Shown here: positions 1-8,745 of the stretch, piece by piece
Layout: the number at the start of each line of letters is the position of its first letter
How positions within the stretch are numbered: position 1 is the first letter of the stretch
The notes under the pieces: generated by a model
The model's database searches: none
What the model saw: only the letters and a program-made list of their open reading frames with translations
What the model was told of the DNA's origin: nothing
NCBI GenBank assembly: GCA_003644445.1
Contig: QNCG01000004.1
Span: 1-37,308, forward strand
Reading direction: 5' to 3'
DNA: 37,308 nucleotides
From: Candidatus Duberdicusella sinuisediminis
GTDB lineage: Bacteria > Omnitrophota > Gorgyraeia > Duberdicusellales > Duberdicusellaceae
Program-made: the position numbers and the translations under genes

Positions 1-2
1 AA

Positions 3-509
3 TTTTCTTCTTCTTTCAAAAAAGGTAAAGTTAATAAAATTTTATCTATAGTTTTCTTAGGGTCAAAGAATATCTTAGCCTTATCTCAATTAGCCCAGAA
101 AGAAAATATTCCCTTAGTTGTATTTATAGATAAAGAGAGTGTAGAGAATAACCGGAAGAGTTTAAGCTATGAATTAGGAGAACCACTCTTAGAAATTGGT
201 CTTTTATCTAAAAAAAATTTAGGAGAGCTTTCTACTTTCCAGATACAGAAAGAAATTTCCCTCTACAAGAGATTTATAGAAGAGTTCTTAGACAAAAAAG
301 TTAAATATATTGCTTTTAACCTGGGCAAACCCAAAAAAGAAATTCTGAAAGCAATAGAAAGTAATGGGTATTTATGTGGATTAAGTTTAGATAAGTCTTT
401 AGGAGGAAGTGTCTTTTCTTTAAGGCCTATAAGAGTAAGTTTTACTGATACAGAAGAAGTTTTAAAAAAGAAACTTTCTGGTTTCTATTATCTTTTTAAA
501 AGAAAATGA
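3..509 (+). CDS. C-terminal fragment of polysaccharide deacetylase-like protein (truncated by window start)
   Basis: Open frame from position 3 to TGA 507-509. The tail ...AIESNGYLCGLSLDKSLGGSVFSLRPIRVSFTD resembles the C-terminal end of NodB/PgaB-type deacetylases. The stop overlaps the next ATG (ATGA). Confidence 0.5.
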   Translation, partial: FSSSFKKGKVNKILSIVFLGSKNILALSQLAQKENIPLVVFIDKESVENNRKSLSYELGEPLLEIGLLSKKNLGELSTFQIQKEISLYKRFIEEFLDKKVKYIAFNLGKPKKEILKAIESNGYLCGLSLDKSLGGSVFSLRPIRVSFTDTEEVLKKKLSGFYYLFKRK

Positions 510-1504
510 AGAGAGTTCTTTTAATTATGCCTAACTGGATAGGAGATTCTCTTTTGGCTTCTCCTTCTTTAAGGGCGGTTAAGGAGAGTGGTAAGGAATT
601 TTTAGCTATCTTGGCTGAAGAAAGAGTCAAAGAGGTTTTTCACAATAACCCCTTCTTAGATGAACTTATAACCTTTAAAGATAGAAGATTTTTTAGGCCC
701 AAAGTTTTAAAAACCCTTATTTTGAGAATTTCTTTGTTAAAGATTGATACAGCAATTTTATTTAAACCTTCTTTTACTAAGTCTCTAATCTGTAAGCTTT
801 CGGGGATAAAAGAGATAATCGGCTATAAGAGCAAAAAGGTTAGTTTTATAAACAGAAAAGTTCCCTCTCCTTCAGGAAATATCCACAAGATGGACTACTA
901 CTTAAATATCTTGGAAGCCATAGGTATAAAAACTAAGAAAACTCCGGAGTTCTTTATAAAGGAGGAATATTTGCAAAAAGCTAAGAAAATCTTAGAAGGG
1001 GTTTCTCCGGAGAGAAAAAAAATAGTTATTCATCCTAAGGCTAACTGGTCCCTGAAGATGTGGCCTAAGAAATATTTTGCTGAACTCGCGGATAGGTTAA
1101 TAGAGGAGCTAAATAGCGAAGTCTTAATAACCGGTTCAGCTGAAGATGAGGATTTAGCCCTTAGTATTTATAGACTGATGAGAAATACCCCCCATATTTT
1201 AGCCGGTAAGACTAGTTTAGGAGAATTAGCTGGTTTATTAAAATTAGTAGATTTATTTATTTCTGCTGATACGGGGATAATGCACTTAGCCGCTGGCTTA
1301 AAAGTTCCTCTTATAGCTTTATTTGGGCCTACCCATCCTTCAATTAGTGGGCCCCGGGGAGAAGGATTTATTGAAGTGATTCATAAAGAAAAAGAGTGTT
1401 CTCTTCCTTGCTATAACCTTAAATGTAAAGATAACCTTTGTATGAAAAAGATAACTCCCCAGGAAGTTTTGGAGAAAGTTAAGAATTTTTTCACTACAAA
1501 GTAA
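506..1504 (+). CDS. waaF: Lipopolysaccharide heptosyltransferase (GT9, WaaF-like)
   Basis: N-terminus MKRVLLIMPNWIGDSLLASPSLRAVKE, C-terminal SADTGIMHLAAGLKVPLIALFGPTHP typical of GT9 heptosyltransferases. Confidence 0.88.
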   Translation: MKRVLLIMPNWIGDSLLASPSLRAVKESGKEFLAILAEERVKEVFHNNPFLDELITFKDRRFFRPKVLKTLILRISLLKIDTAILFKPSFTKSLICKLSGIKEIIGYKSKKVSFINRKVPSPSGNIHKMDYYLNILEAIGIKTKKTPEFFIKEEYLQKAKKILEGVSPERKKIVIHPKANWSLKMWPKKYFAELADRLIEELNSEVLITGSAEDEDLALSIYRLMRNTPHILAGKTSLGELAGLLKLVDLFISADTGIMHLAAGLKVPLIALFGPTHPSISGPRGEGFIEVIHKEKECSLPCYNLKCKDNLCMKKITPQEVLEKVKNFFTTK

Positions 1505-1513
1505 AACTTAGAG

Positions 1514-2443
1514 ATGGTAATAGGAGTTAATTTTCCTACTAATATAGGAGACACAATTCTGGCTTTGCCGGCCTTAGATGCTTTAAAAGAAAATTTTCCT
1601 CAGGCAAAGGTTACAGCTATTGCCTCTCCTAAAACCCGAGATTTATTATTTAGAAATAATTTTATAGACGAAGTTGTATTATTTGATAAGAAGTGGGGCT
1701 GGAGAGAAAAAATGGCTTTTTCTTTCTCATTGAGGAAGAAGTTTGAGTTATTTATAGATTTGAAGAATACTTTTCTCCCCATTGTTTTAGCTCCTAAAAG
1801 GAGGACACCTTTTTTGAGAATTTCTTCTCAAAGCACTCATAAAAAAGATTATTATCTTTCTCTTATTAAAAATTTAACTGAAAGTAGTAATGGCCTTGTG
1901 AAGAGTGAGGTTATTTTAGAGCCTCAGGAAAAAGAAAGATGGGTTAAGCTTTTTTCGGGGAAGGATTATTTATTTATAGCTACTTGTTCAGCTTCTTCTT
2001 TAAAACAGTACCCTTCTTCTTATTTAAAAGAGGTAGTTTATCAATTGAAAAGTAAACTTAAAATAGTCTTGTTAGGGAGAGAAGAAGACAGAAATTGCTA
2101 TAAGGGCCTATTCAGTAAGGATATTATTAATTTAGCAGGCAAGACTAAGATTTGGGAAGTTTTTTTTCTTCTAAAAAATTATGCTAAGATTTTTTTAGGT
2201 GTGGATTCAAGCCTCTTACATATAGCCAGTTACTTAAATATTCCCACAGTAAGTATATTTGGTCCTACTTCTGAAAAATTATACGGACCTTATTCTGAGA
2301 ATTCCTTAATTTTAAAAAGAGAAAATTTGGCTTGCCGTCCTTGTGGTAAAGCCCAATGTAGATTTAAGGCTAAGGAGTGTATGAGGGTGGAACCACAAAA
2401 AATTGTAGAAGCGGTATTAAAAGTTAGTAATGTCCAGCATTAA
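1514..2443 (+). CDS. Glycosyltransferase family 9 (heptosyltransferase-like)
   Basis: FPTNIGDTILALPALDALKENFPQAKVTAIASP and GVDSSLLHIASYLNIPTVSIFGPTSE motifs. Confidence 0.83.
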   Translation: MVIGVNFPTNIGDTILALPALDALKENFPQAKVTAIASPKTRDLLFRNNFIDEVVLFDKKWGWREKMAFSFSLRKKFELFIDLKNTFLPIVLAPKRRTPFLRISSQSTHKKDYYLSLIKNLTESSNGLVKSEVILEPQEKERWVKLFSGKDYLFIATCSASSLKQYPSSYLKEVVYQLKSKLKIVLLGREEDRNCYKGLFSKDIINLAGKTKIWEVFFLLKNYAKIFLGVDSSLLHIASYLNIPTVSIFGPTSEKLYGPYSENSLILKRENLACRPCGKAQCRFKAKECMRVEPQKIVEAVLKVSNVQH

Positions 2444-3479
2444 TCTTCCCAAACCGGAGAAAATTTTAATCGTTCGGACTGATAGAATAGGAGATGTAGT
2501 TTTATCTACGCCGGTTATAAGAAATTTGAGAGAGAATTTTCCTAAAAGTTATATTGCCTTTATGTGTAGACCCTATACTAAAGATATCTTGATAGGTAAT
2601 CCTTACTTGGATGAGGTAATTGTCTATGATAAGTACGGAAAAGATAAAAGCTGGCTTAATTCTATAAGATTTTCTTTCTATTTAAGAAGAAAAAAATTTG
2701 ACTGGGCAATAATTCTTCATCCCACAAACCGAGCTCACTTAATAACTTTCTTTGCCAATATCCCGGTAAGAGTAGGTTGGGATAAGAAGCTGGGTTTTCT
2801 GCTTACTGAGAGAATTCCTCACCAGAAAGATAAGGGAGAGAAGCACGAGTTAGATTATAATTTAGAGCTTTTAAAAATTTTAGGTCTTAAGGTTTACTCT
2901 CGAGAAGTCTTTATTCCCTTATGTAAAGATTCAGAAAAATGGGCAGAAGATTTTTTTAAAAATTATAATTTAGATACTGATAAAGATAAGATTGTAGGAT
3001 TAGGGATTGGAGCGAGTTGTCCTTCTAAGATATGGCCTCCTTCTTATTTTGCTCATTTAGCCAGGCTTTTAAGGGAAGAGTTAGGAGTAAAGATTTTAGT
3101 TATTGCTGAAGAGAGAGAAAGAAACTTAACTGAGGAATTTAAAGAGAATTTTAAAGAGGAATTTATAGACTTGACGGGAAAGTTAGATTTACCCAAAATA
3201 TTTTCTTTATTCCGAAGGCTTTCTCTATTTATAGGAAATGATTCGGGGTTAATCCATATAGGCTGGGGTTTAGGCGTAGGAGTTATTTCTATTTTTGGCA
3301 GGAATGATGCTGGCCTCTCTCCTCAAAGGTGGAAGCCTTTAGGCAGTAATTCTTACTATTTTCATAAAGATTTAGGGTGTAACCCTTGCTTAGCCCATAA
3401 TTGCAAGAAAGATTTTTTGTGTTTAAAGAAAATTTATCCTGAGGAGGTTTTCTCCCTGGCTAAGAAATTGATTTGCTAA
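2430..3479 (+). CDS. Glycosyltransferase family 9 (heptosyltransferase-like)
   Basis: ILIVRTDRIGDVVLSTPVIRNLRENFP and GNDSGLIHIGWGLGVGVISIFGRND motifs; start overlaps the upstream gene. Confidence 0.85.
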   Translation: MSSINLPKPEKILIVRTDRIGDVVLSTPVIRNLRENFPKSYIAFMCRPYTKDILIGNPYLDEVIVYDKYGKDKSWLNSIRFSFYLRRKKFDWAIILHPTNRAHLITFFANIPVRVGWDKKLGFLLTERIPHQKDKGEKHELDYNLELLKILGLKVYSREVFIPLCKDSEKWAEDFFKNYNLDTDKDKIVGLGIGASCPSKIWPPSYFAHLARLLREELGVKILVIAEERERNLTEEFKENFKEEFIDLTGKLDLPKIFSLFRRLSLFIGNDSGLIHIGWGLGVGVISIFGRNDAGLSPQRWKPLGSNSYYFHKDLGCNPCLAHNCKKDFLCLKKIYPEEVFSLAKKLIC

Positions 3480-3501
3480 CTCCTTATTTATATGATAAAA
3501 T
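3468..3501 (+). promoter_or_regulatory. Putative sigma70-type promoter at the end of the upstream GT9 gene
   Basis: TTGATT (3468-3473)-N17-TATGAT (3491-3496). Alternatively an extended -10 TGaTAAAAT (TAAAAT 3496-3501), 9 nt before ATG 3511. Confidence 0.5.
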
Positions 3502-3510
3502 CACTTTTTA

Positions 3511-4413
3511 ATGAAGCCCAAATTATATCCCCTTAACAAGAGAAAGAGTAAAGTAAATATTAAGCAATTTGCTAAATTGGCAAAGATTAAGGATTTTTCT
3601 TGCTTCCTTAATAGTGTTCCTGATATTTTAGCTGGCCAGAACTTAAAACTTCTTGTAAAAAGAATTAAAGAGGCTCAGAAAAAAAGAAAAACAATAATTT
3701 TTACTTATGGTGCTCACTTTATTAAATGCGGGCTTTCACCTCTATTAATAGACCTGATAAAGAGAGGGTTTGTAAGTTGTTTGGCTACTAATGGAGCAGG
3801 GATTATCCATGATTTTGAGATAGCTTTTTGCGGAAAGACCTCTGAAGATGTTGCTGAGAATCTTAAAAAAGGTATGTTTGGTATGGCTGAAGAAACCGGG
3901 TTTTTTATTAACCAGGCTTGCCAGATAGCTTATCAGAATAATTTAGGTTTGGGCAGAGCTTTAGGAGAGTTAATTAGTAAAGAAAGACTTAAATACCGAA
4001 ATTTAAGCCCGGTATACTGGGCTTATAAGAAGAAAATACCTTTTTGTGTCTTTGTGGGGATTGGCACAGATATTACCCACCAGCATCCTCAGGCTGAGGG
4101 GGCAAGTATAGGAGCGAGCTCTTTTAAAGATTTCCATAAGTTTAAAGAAGTAGTAGCTACCTTGGAAGGAGGAGCCATAATAAATTTTGGTTCAGCAGTT
4201 ATAATCCCTGAAGTTTTTCTTAAGGCTTTAAATTTAGCCCGGAATTTAGGGTTTAAGGTTAGGAATTTTACTACAGTTAACTTTGATACTTATACTATGT
4301 ATAGAGCTTATCAGAATATAGTTAATCGGCCTACCGGAGGAAAAGGTTTCTATTTTATTGGCCATCACGAGATAATGTTCCCTCTACTTTATCAATTACT
4401 TATAAGTAGTTAA
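3511..4413 (+). CDS. Conserved unknown protein with deoxyhypusine-synthase-like motifs, in LPS operon
   Basis: TYGAHFIKCGLSPLLIDLIKRGFVSCLATNGAGIIHDFEIAFCGKTSEDV has the layout of the DHS NAD-fold segment (xxSGLxxLIxxLxxxGxVxxxxTTxAGxxHD). Function not determined. Confidence 0.6.
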   Translation: MKPKLYPLNKRKSKVNIKQFAKLAKIKDFSCFLNSVPDILAGQNLKLLVKRIKEAQKKRKTIIFTYGAHFIKCGLSPLLIDLIKRGFVSCLATNGAGIIHDFEIAFCGKTSEDVAENLKKGMFGMAEETGFFINQACQIAYQNNLGLGRALGELISKERLKYRNLSPVYWAYKKKIPFCVFVGIGTDITHQHPQAEGASIGASSFKDFHKFKEVVATLEGGAIINFGSAVIIPEVFLKALNLARNLGFKVRNFTTVNFDTYTMYRAYQNIVNRPTGGKGFYFIGHHEIMFPLLYQLLISS

Positions 4414-4425
4414 AATATTTTTTAG

Positions 4426-5445
4426 ATGAGAAAGCATTTAAATAAAGAAAGACTCCTAAACTTGATAGCTAAGTTTAAAAAAGCCAAACCCTTAGTCATA
4501 GGAGATATAATCTTAGACCATTATATCTGGGGCAGAGCAGAAAGGCTTTCACCAGAAGCTCCTGTTCCGGTAGTCTGGGCTAATCGGGAGAATTATCTTT
4601 TAGGAGGAGCTGGTAATGTAGCTTATAATCTTTCTTCTCTGGGAGCAAAAGCGAGTTTGGCTGGAGTAATAGGAAAGGATTTCTATGGAAGCCAACTTTT
4701 AACTCTTCTTAGGAAAGAGAAAATAAAAAGTGAATCCGTATTTGTTAGTAAAGATAGGCCTACTACTTTAAAGAGCCGGGTTATTGCCCAGCATCAGCAG
4801 GTGGTAAGAATAGACTGGGAGAGCCCTGAAGAAATTTCTTTAAATGTGAGCCGAAAGATAATAAACTTTGTAAAAAAGAATATTGATAATTTTTCCTCTA
4901 TAATCATAGAAGATTACGCTAAAGGGGTGATAAACCCTTATCTTTTAGGAGAGATAGTCTCTTTAGCCAAGAAGAAGAAAAAAATTATTACTGTTGACCC
5001 TAAAGAAGAGCATTTTGATTATTATCAAGAAGTTACTGCCCTTACTCCTAACCTGAAAGAAGCCCAATACGGAGCAAATTTTAAAGTTAAGAAGAAAGAA
5101 GACTTAAATCTTTTAGGAAATATCTTGAGAGAGAAGTTGAACCCTGAGGCTTTATTAATTACCTTAGGAGAGGAAGGGATGAGAATTTTTCTCAGGGAAG
5201 GTGGGGCCTTCCATTTTCCTACTTACGCCTTAGAAGTTTTTGATGTCTCGGGAGCCGGAGACACAGTTATTGCTGTGTTTACTCTGGCTTTGTCCGTGGG
5301 AGCCTCTTTTTTAGAAGCAGGGTTTTTGGCCAATCTTTCAGCCGGGATTGTAGTGGGTAAGTTAGGAGTAGCCGGGGTTTTTGCCTCAGAACTTATTCAG
5401 CGACTCAATAGTTTTCCTAAGGCTAATATTCAGAAGATAGCGTAA
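4426..5445 (+). CDS. rfaE1: D-glycero-beta-D-manno-heptose-7-phosphate kinase (RfaE domain I / HldE N-terminal type)
   Basis: VIGDIILDHYIWGRAERLSPEAPVPVVWANRENYLLGGAGNVAYNLSSLGA; DVSGAGDTVIAVFTLAL (PfkB ribokinase signature). Confidence 0.92.
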   Translation: MRKHLNKERLLNLIAKFKKAKPLVIGDIILDHYIWGRAERLSPEAPVPVVWANRENYLLGGAGNVAYNLSSLGAKASLAGVIGKDFYGSQLLTLLRKEKIKSESVFVSKDRPTTLKSRVIAQHQQVVRIDWESPEEISLNVSRKIINFVKKNIDNFSSIIIEDYAKGVINPYLLGEIVSLAKKKKKIITVDPKEEHFDYYQEVTALTPNLKEAQYGANFKVKKKEDLNLLGNILREKLNPEALLITLGEEGMRIFLREGGAFHFPTYALEVFDVSGAGDTVIAVFTLALSVGASFLEAGFLANLSAGIVVGKLGVAGVFASELIQRLNSFPKANIQKIA

Positions 5446-5455
5446 ATTTAATAAA

Positions 5456-6193
5456 ATGGAAGTATTAGGAGTTATTCCGGCAAGACTTTCTTCTCAGAGG
5501 TTGCCCGGTAAGCTTTTAAGGAAGGTTTTAGGAAAGACTATCTTAGAGTGGACCTGGTCTCAGGCTAAAAAAGCTAAAAACTTAGAAGACTTAATAATTG
5601 CTGTTGATTGTGAAGAATTAAAAAAGGAAGCTGAAAATTTTGGAGCAAAAGTTGTATTGACTTCACCTGAACATTCTTCGGGTACAGAAAGGATTTGTGA
5701 GGCAGTATCATCTATAGATACCCGGATTGTAGTAAATATCCAGGCTGACGAGCCTTTAATTCATCCTTCAGTTATTGATTCTTTAGTAGAGACTATGCTT
5801 TCTGACGAGGAGCTGACTATGGCTACTCCTATAAAGGAGATTGAAGACGAAGAAGAGTTAGCTGACTCCAATATAGTGAAAGTAGTAATAGATAAAGATA
5901 ATTTTGCTTTATATTTTTCCCGGACAGTCATTCCTTTTTTAAGGGATAGAGACTCCAAACCCACTTATTTTAAGCATTTAGGAATCTACGCTTACACTAA
6001 AGATTTTCTCTATGTATTTAAGAATTTACCCCCTTCTTCATTAGAAAAGGCAGAAAAACTTGAACAGCTGAGAGTTTTAGAGGCCGGATTTAAGATTAAG
6101 ACAGTAATTACTAATTTTGATTCTTACGGAGTAGATACCGAAGAAGATTTAGAGAAAGTAGAAAGAGTTTTAATTGAAAAAGGCTATGCTTAA
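5456..6193 (+). CDS. kdsB: 3-deoxy-manno-octulosonate cytidylyltransferase (CMP-Kdo synthetase)
   Basis: VIPARLSSQRLPGKLL, VNIQADEPLIHPSVID, YFKHLGIYAYTKDFL, LEQLRVLEAG. Confidence 0.95.
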   Translation: MEVLGVIPARLSSQRLPGKLLRKVLGKTILEWTWSQAKKAKNLEDLIIAVDCEELKKEAENFGAKVVLTSPEHSSGTERICEAVSSIDTRIVVNIQADEPLIHPSVIDSLVETMLSDEELTMATPIKEIEDEEELADSNIVKVVIDKDNFALYFSRTVIPFLRDRDSKPTYFKHLGIYAYTKDFLYVFKNLPPSSLEKAEKLEQLRVLEAGFKIKTVITNFDSYGVDTEEDLEKVERVLIEKGYA

Positions 6194-6977
6194 AAAAGAA
6201 CAAAAGTTTATCTTAATTGCTGGGCCTTGTGTAATAGAAGATGAGAGGTTAACTTTTAAGATTGCCCAACAACTTAAAGAGATTGCGGCTAATTTTCCTT
6301 TACATTTTATATTCAAAGCCAGTTTTGATAAAGCTAATAGAACAAGACTTAATTCTTTCCGTGGCCCAGGTTTAGACAAAGGACTAACTATTCTTAAAAA
6401 GATAAAAGATAGACTAAAGATACCGGTGCTAAGCGATGTGCATTGTGTCAGTCAGATAAAATTAGTAGAGAAAGTTTTAGATGTTATTCAGATACCTGCT
6501 TTTCTCTGTCGGCAGACAGACCTTATCTTGGAAGCTTCCCGCACTAAAAAAACTATAAATATTAAGAAAGGACAGTTCCTTTCCCCTTACGATGTAAAGT
6601 ATATAATAGAGAAAGTTGAATCTACTCATAATAGAAACATTTTGCTTACTGAAAGGGGGACTTTTTTTGGCTACAATAATTTAGTGGTTGATTTCCGCTC
6701 TTTTGGTATTTTAAAGTCTTTTGGGTATCCGGTGATATTTGATGTTACCCATTCTTTACAACGCCCCTCATCTAATCGGGGGGTTTCTGGCGGAGAAAGA
6801 AAGTTTGTAGTGCCTTTAGGAAGGGCTGCGGTTTCTTTTGGGGTTGATGGCATTTTTTGTGAAGTTCATCCTCAACCTCAGAAAGCTTTATCCGATAAAT
6901 ACACTTCTATTGATTTTAAGACATTAGAAAAACTCCTTAAAGATATTTTTAAAATAAGAAAGGTTATCAGTGGGTAA
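6186..6977 (+). CDS. kdsA: 3-deoxy-8-phosphooctulonate synthase (Kdo-8-P synthase)
   Basis: FILIAGPCVIED...FKASFDKANRTRLNSFRGPGLDKGL...PVIFDVTHSLQRP. ORF track starts at TTG 6174; ATG 6186 seems the likelier start. Confidence 0.94.
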   Translation: MLKKEQKFILIAGPCVIEDERLTFKIAQQLKEIAANFPLHFIFKASFDKANRTRLNSFRGPGLDKGLTILKKIKDRLKIPVLSDVHCVSQIKLVEKVLDVIQIPAFLCRQTDLILEASRTKKTINIKKGQFLSPYDVKYIIEKVESTHNRNILLTERGTFFGYNNLVVDFRSFGILKSFGYPVIFDVTHSLQRPSSNRGVSGGERKFVVPLGRAAVSFGVDGIFCEVHPQPQKALSDKYTSIDFKTLEKLLKDIFKIRKVISG

Positions 6978-7950
6978 TAAAGACAAGAAGATAATAGACT
7001 GGGCAAAAGAGGTTCTTAAGATTGAGGCTGAAGCTATCTTAAGCATTTTAGAAAGATTAAATCAAGAGTTTATCAGAGCTATAGAAATTCTTAAATCTTG
7101 TAAGGGAAAAGTTGTAACTACCGGTATGGGTAAAGCCGGGATAATTGCTCAAAAGTTTTCCGCTACTCTTTCTTCAACCGGAACTACTTCTATCTGGCTG
7201 CATCCTGCTGAAGCAGTTCACGGAGATTTGGGAAGAGTGTTGAAAGAAGATGCAGTGGTTATTTTTTCTTATAGTGGGGAGACTGAAGAGATAAAGGGGC
7301 TTTTGCCTTTTCTCAAAAAAATTGGCTCAAAGATAATCTCTTTTACAGGCAATAAAAACTCCTGTTTAGCTCAATATTCGGATGTAGCCTTAGATGTGAG
7401 GGTAGAGAGGGAGGCTTGTCCTTTGGGGCTTGCTCCCACTACTTCTACCACTGTAATGTTGGCTTTGGCTGATAGTGTGGCTGTAGTCCTTCAGAGGTTA
7501 AAAGGATTTAAGGAGAAAGACTTTGCTTTTTTTCATCCCAAAGGAAGTTTAGGCAGAAAGCTCTTATTGAGAGTGGAAGACTGTATGCGTAAAGGAAAAC
7601 AGAATCCTTTAGTGAGAGAGAATACTCCTGTTTCTAAAGTTTTAGTAGCCATTACTGAGGCTCGGGCTGGAGCAGCTGTAGTTATAGATAAAAATAAAAA
7701 AGTTTTAGGGATTTTTACTGACGGTGATTTGAGAAGGCATTTAGAAAGGGATCCCCATCTTCCTAAAAGGAAGATTCGTCAGGTGATGACTAAGACTCCG
7801 GTAGTAGTCAGTAAAGATATTTTGGCTACTGAAGCTATGAGGATTATGGAGGAGAAAAAGATTGATGAAGTTCCCGTAGTAAATAAAAAGGGAAGGGCCG
7901 TAGGGTTATTAGATGTTCAGGATTTACTGAGAGCAGGAATAGTTTTATAA
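6970..7950 (+). CDS. kdsD: Arabinose-5-phosphate isomerase (SIS domain + two CBS domains)
   Basis: VVTTGMGKAGIIAQKFSATLSSTGTTSIWLHPAEAVHGDLGR, followed by CBS repeats VFTDGDLRRHL and VPVVNKKGRAVGLLDVQDLLRAGI. GTG start. Confidence 0.93.
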   Translation: MGNKDKKIIDWAKEVLKIEAEAILSILERLNQEFIRAIEILKSCKGKVVTTGMGKAGIIAQKFSATLSSTGTTSIWLHPAEAVHGDLGRVLKEDAVVIFSYSGETEEIKGLLPFLKKIGSKIISFTGNKNSCLAQYSDVALDVRVEREACPLGLAPTTSTTVMLALADSVAVVLQRLKGFKEKDFAFFHPKGSLGRKLLLRVEDCMRKGKQNPLVRENTPVSKVLVAITEARAGAAVVIDKNKKVLGIFTDGDLRRHLERDPHLPKRKIRQVMTKTPVVVSKDILATEAMRIMEEKKIDEVPVVNKKGRAVGLLDVQDLLRAGIVL

Positions 7951-7951
7951 T
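7923..7951 (+). promoter_or_regulatory. Putative internal promoter for kdsC
   Basis: TTTACT (7923-7928)-N17-TATAAT (7946-7951). The -10 overlaps the kdsD stop and lies 6 nt upstream of the kdsC ATG (7958). Confidence 0.45.
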
Positions 7952-7957
7952 CAAAAA

Positions 7958-8458
7958 ATGATTAGAGAAGATATTGTAGAGAAGGCAAAAAAGATAAAAC
8001 TTTTGATTTTAGATGTGGATGGGGTTTTAACTGAAGGAAGCATTATTTATGATAACAAAGGCAGAGAGCTTAGAATTTTTAATGTTAAAGATGGGTTAGG
8101 GGTGTTTTTGCTTACTCAAAAAGGGTTTCCAGTGGTTATTTTGAGTGCCAAGAATTCTAAAGTTGTGAAAAGAAGAGCAAAGGATATGGGTATAAATGAT
8201 GTTTTTTCAGGATACCCTAAGGAGAAATTTTTAGATAAGATAATTAAAAAATATAAAGTGGGTTTAGAAGAAGTAGCTTTCATAGGAGATGACCTTATTG
8301 ATATAGAAGTAGCCAAAAGAGTAGGTTTCTCAATTGCAGTTAACGATGCGGTTGAAGACCTTAAGAGAATAGTTGATTTTATAACTGAAAATAAAGGAGG
8401 CAAAGGAGCAGTAAGAGAAGTTGTCGAAATTATTCTTCAGGCTAAAGATTTTAAATAA
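7958..8458 (+). CDS. kdsC: 3-deoxy-D-manno-octulosonate 8-phosphate phosphatase (HAD family)
   Basis: IKLLILDVDGVLTEGSIIYDNKGRELRIFNVKDGLGV...VAFIGDDLIDIEVAKRVGFSIAVNDA. Confidence 0.93.
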   Translation: MIREDIVEKAKKIKLLILDVDGVLTEGSIIYDNKGRELRIFNVKDGLGVFLLTQKGFPVVILSAKNSKVVKRRAKDMGINDVFSGYPKEKFLDKIIKKYKVGLEEVAFIGDDLIDIEVAKRVGFSIAVNDAVEDLKRIVDFITENKGGKGAVREVVEIILQAKDFK

Positions 8459-8494
8459 AACTTAAAAAACTCCTGTTGCTACTCCCTCAAGATA

Positions 8495-8512
8495 TTAGGT
8501 TTTCCAACCTGA
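8495..8512. repeat. Short hairpin (TTAGGTT-TTCC-AACCTGA)
   Basis: Inverted repeat after kdsC with a 7-bp stem (one G-U) and 4-nt loop; no following T-run. Confidence 0.35.
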
Positions 8513-8648
8513 AAATGTTAAAATTCATACTAAGATTTCCTTCTTCTGGGGTATGCTTTCTTTTTCTTCTTTTTATATCAAATTTTCTATCTAAAAGCAG
8601 ATTCATTCGGGCTGAAAACATTTTATTTTAGCAATTATTTTTGATATT

Positions 8649-8663
8649 TTGTTATTGTAACAA
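8649..8663. promoter_or_regulatory. Palindromic operator candidate TTGTTA-N3-TAACAA
   Basis: Perfect 6-bp inverted repeat about 20 bp upstream of the -35 of the por operon promoter. Confidence 0.4.
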
Positions 8664-8681
8664 TATTCGGGAAGATTTTTC

Positions 8682-8710
8682 TTGATTTATTCAACAGGTT
8701 GTGTTATAAA
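8682..8710 (+). promoter_or_regulatory. Putative promoter of the 2-oxoacid:ferredoxin oxidoreductase operon
   Basis: TTGATT (8682-8687)-N17-TATAAA (8705-8710), upstream of ATG 8746. Confidence 0.5.
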
Positions 8711-8745
8711 TATTCTCCTTTTATCTTTTTTAAGTATTTTAAGGT

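Noticed and set aside
8116-8403. 95-aa minus-strand ORF opposite kdsC
   Set aside because: Antisense shadow ORF; the plus strand is clearly kdsC.
8495-8512. Rho-independent terminator after kdsC
   Set aside because: Hairpin is present but no downstream T-run on either strand, so listed only as a short inverted repeat.
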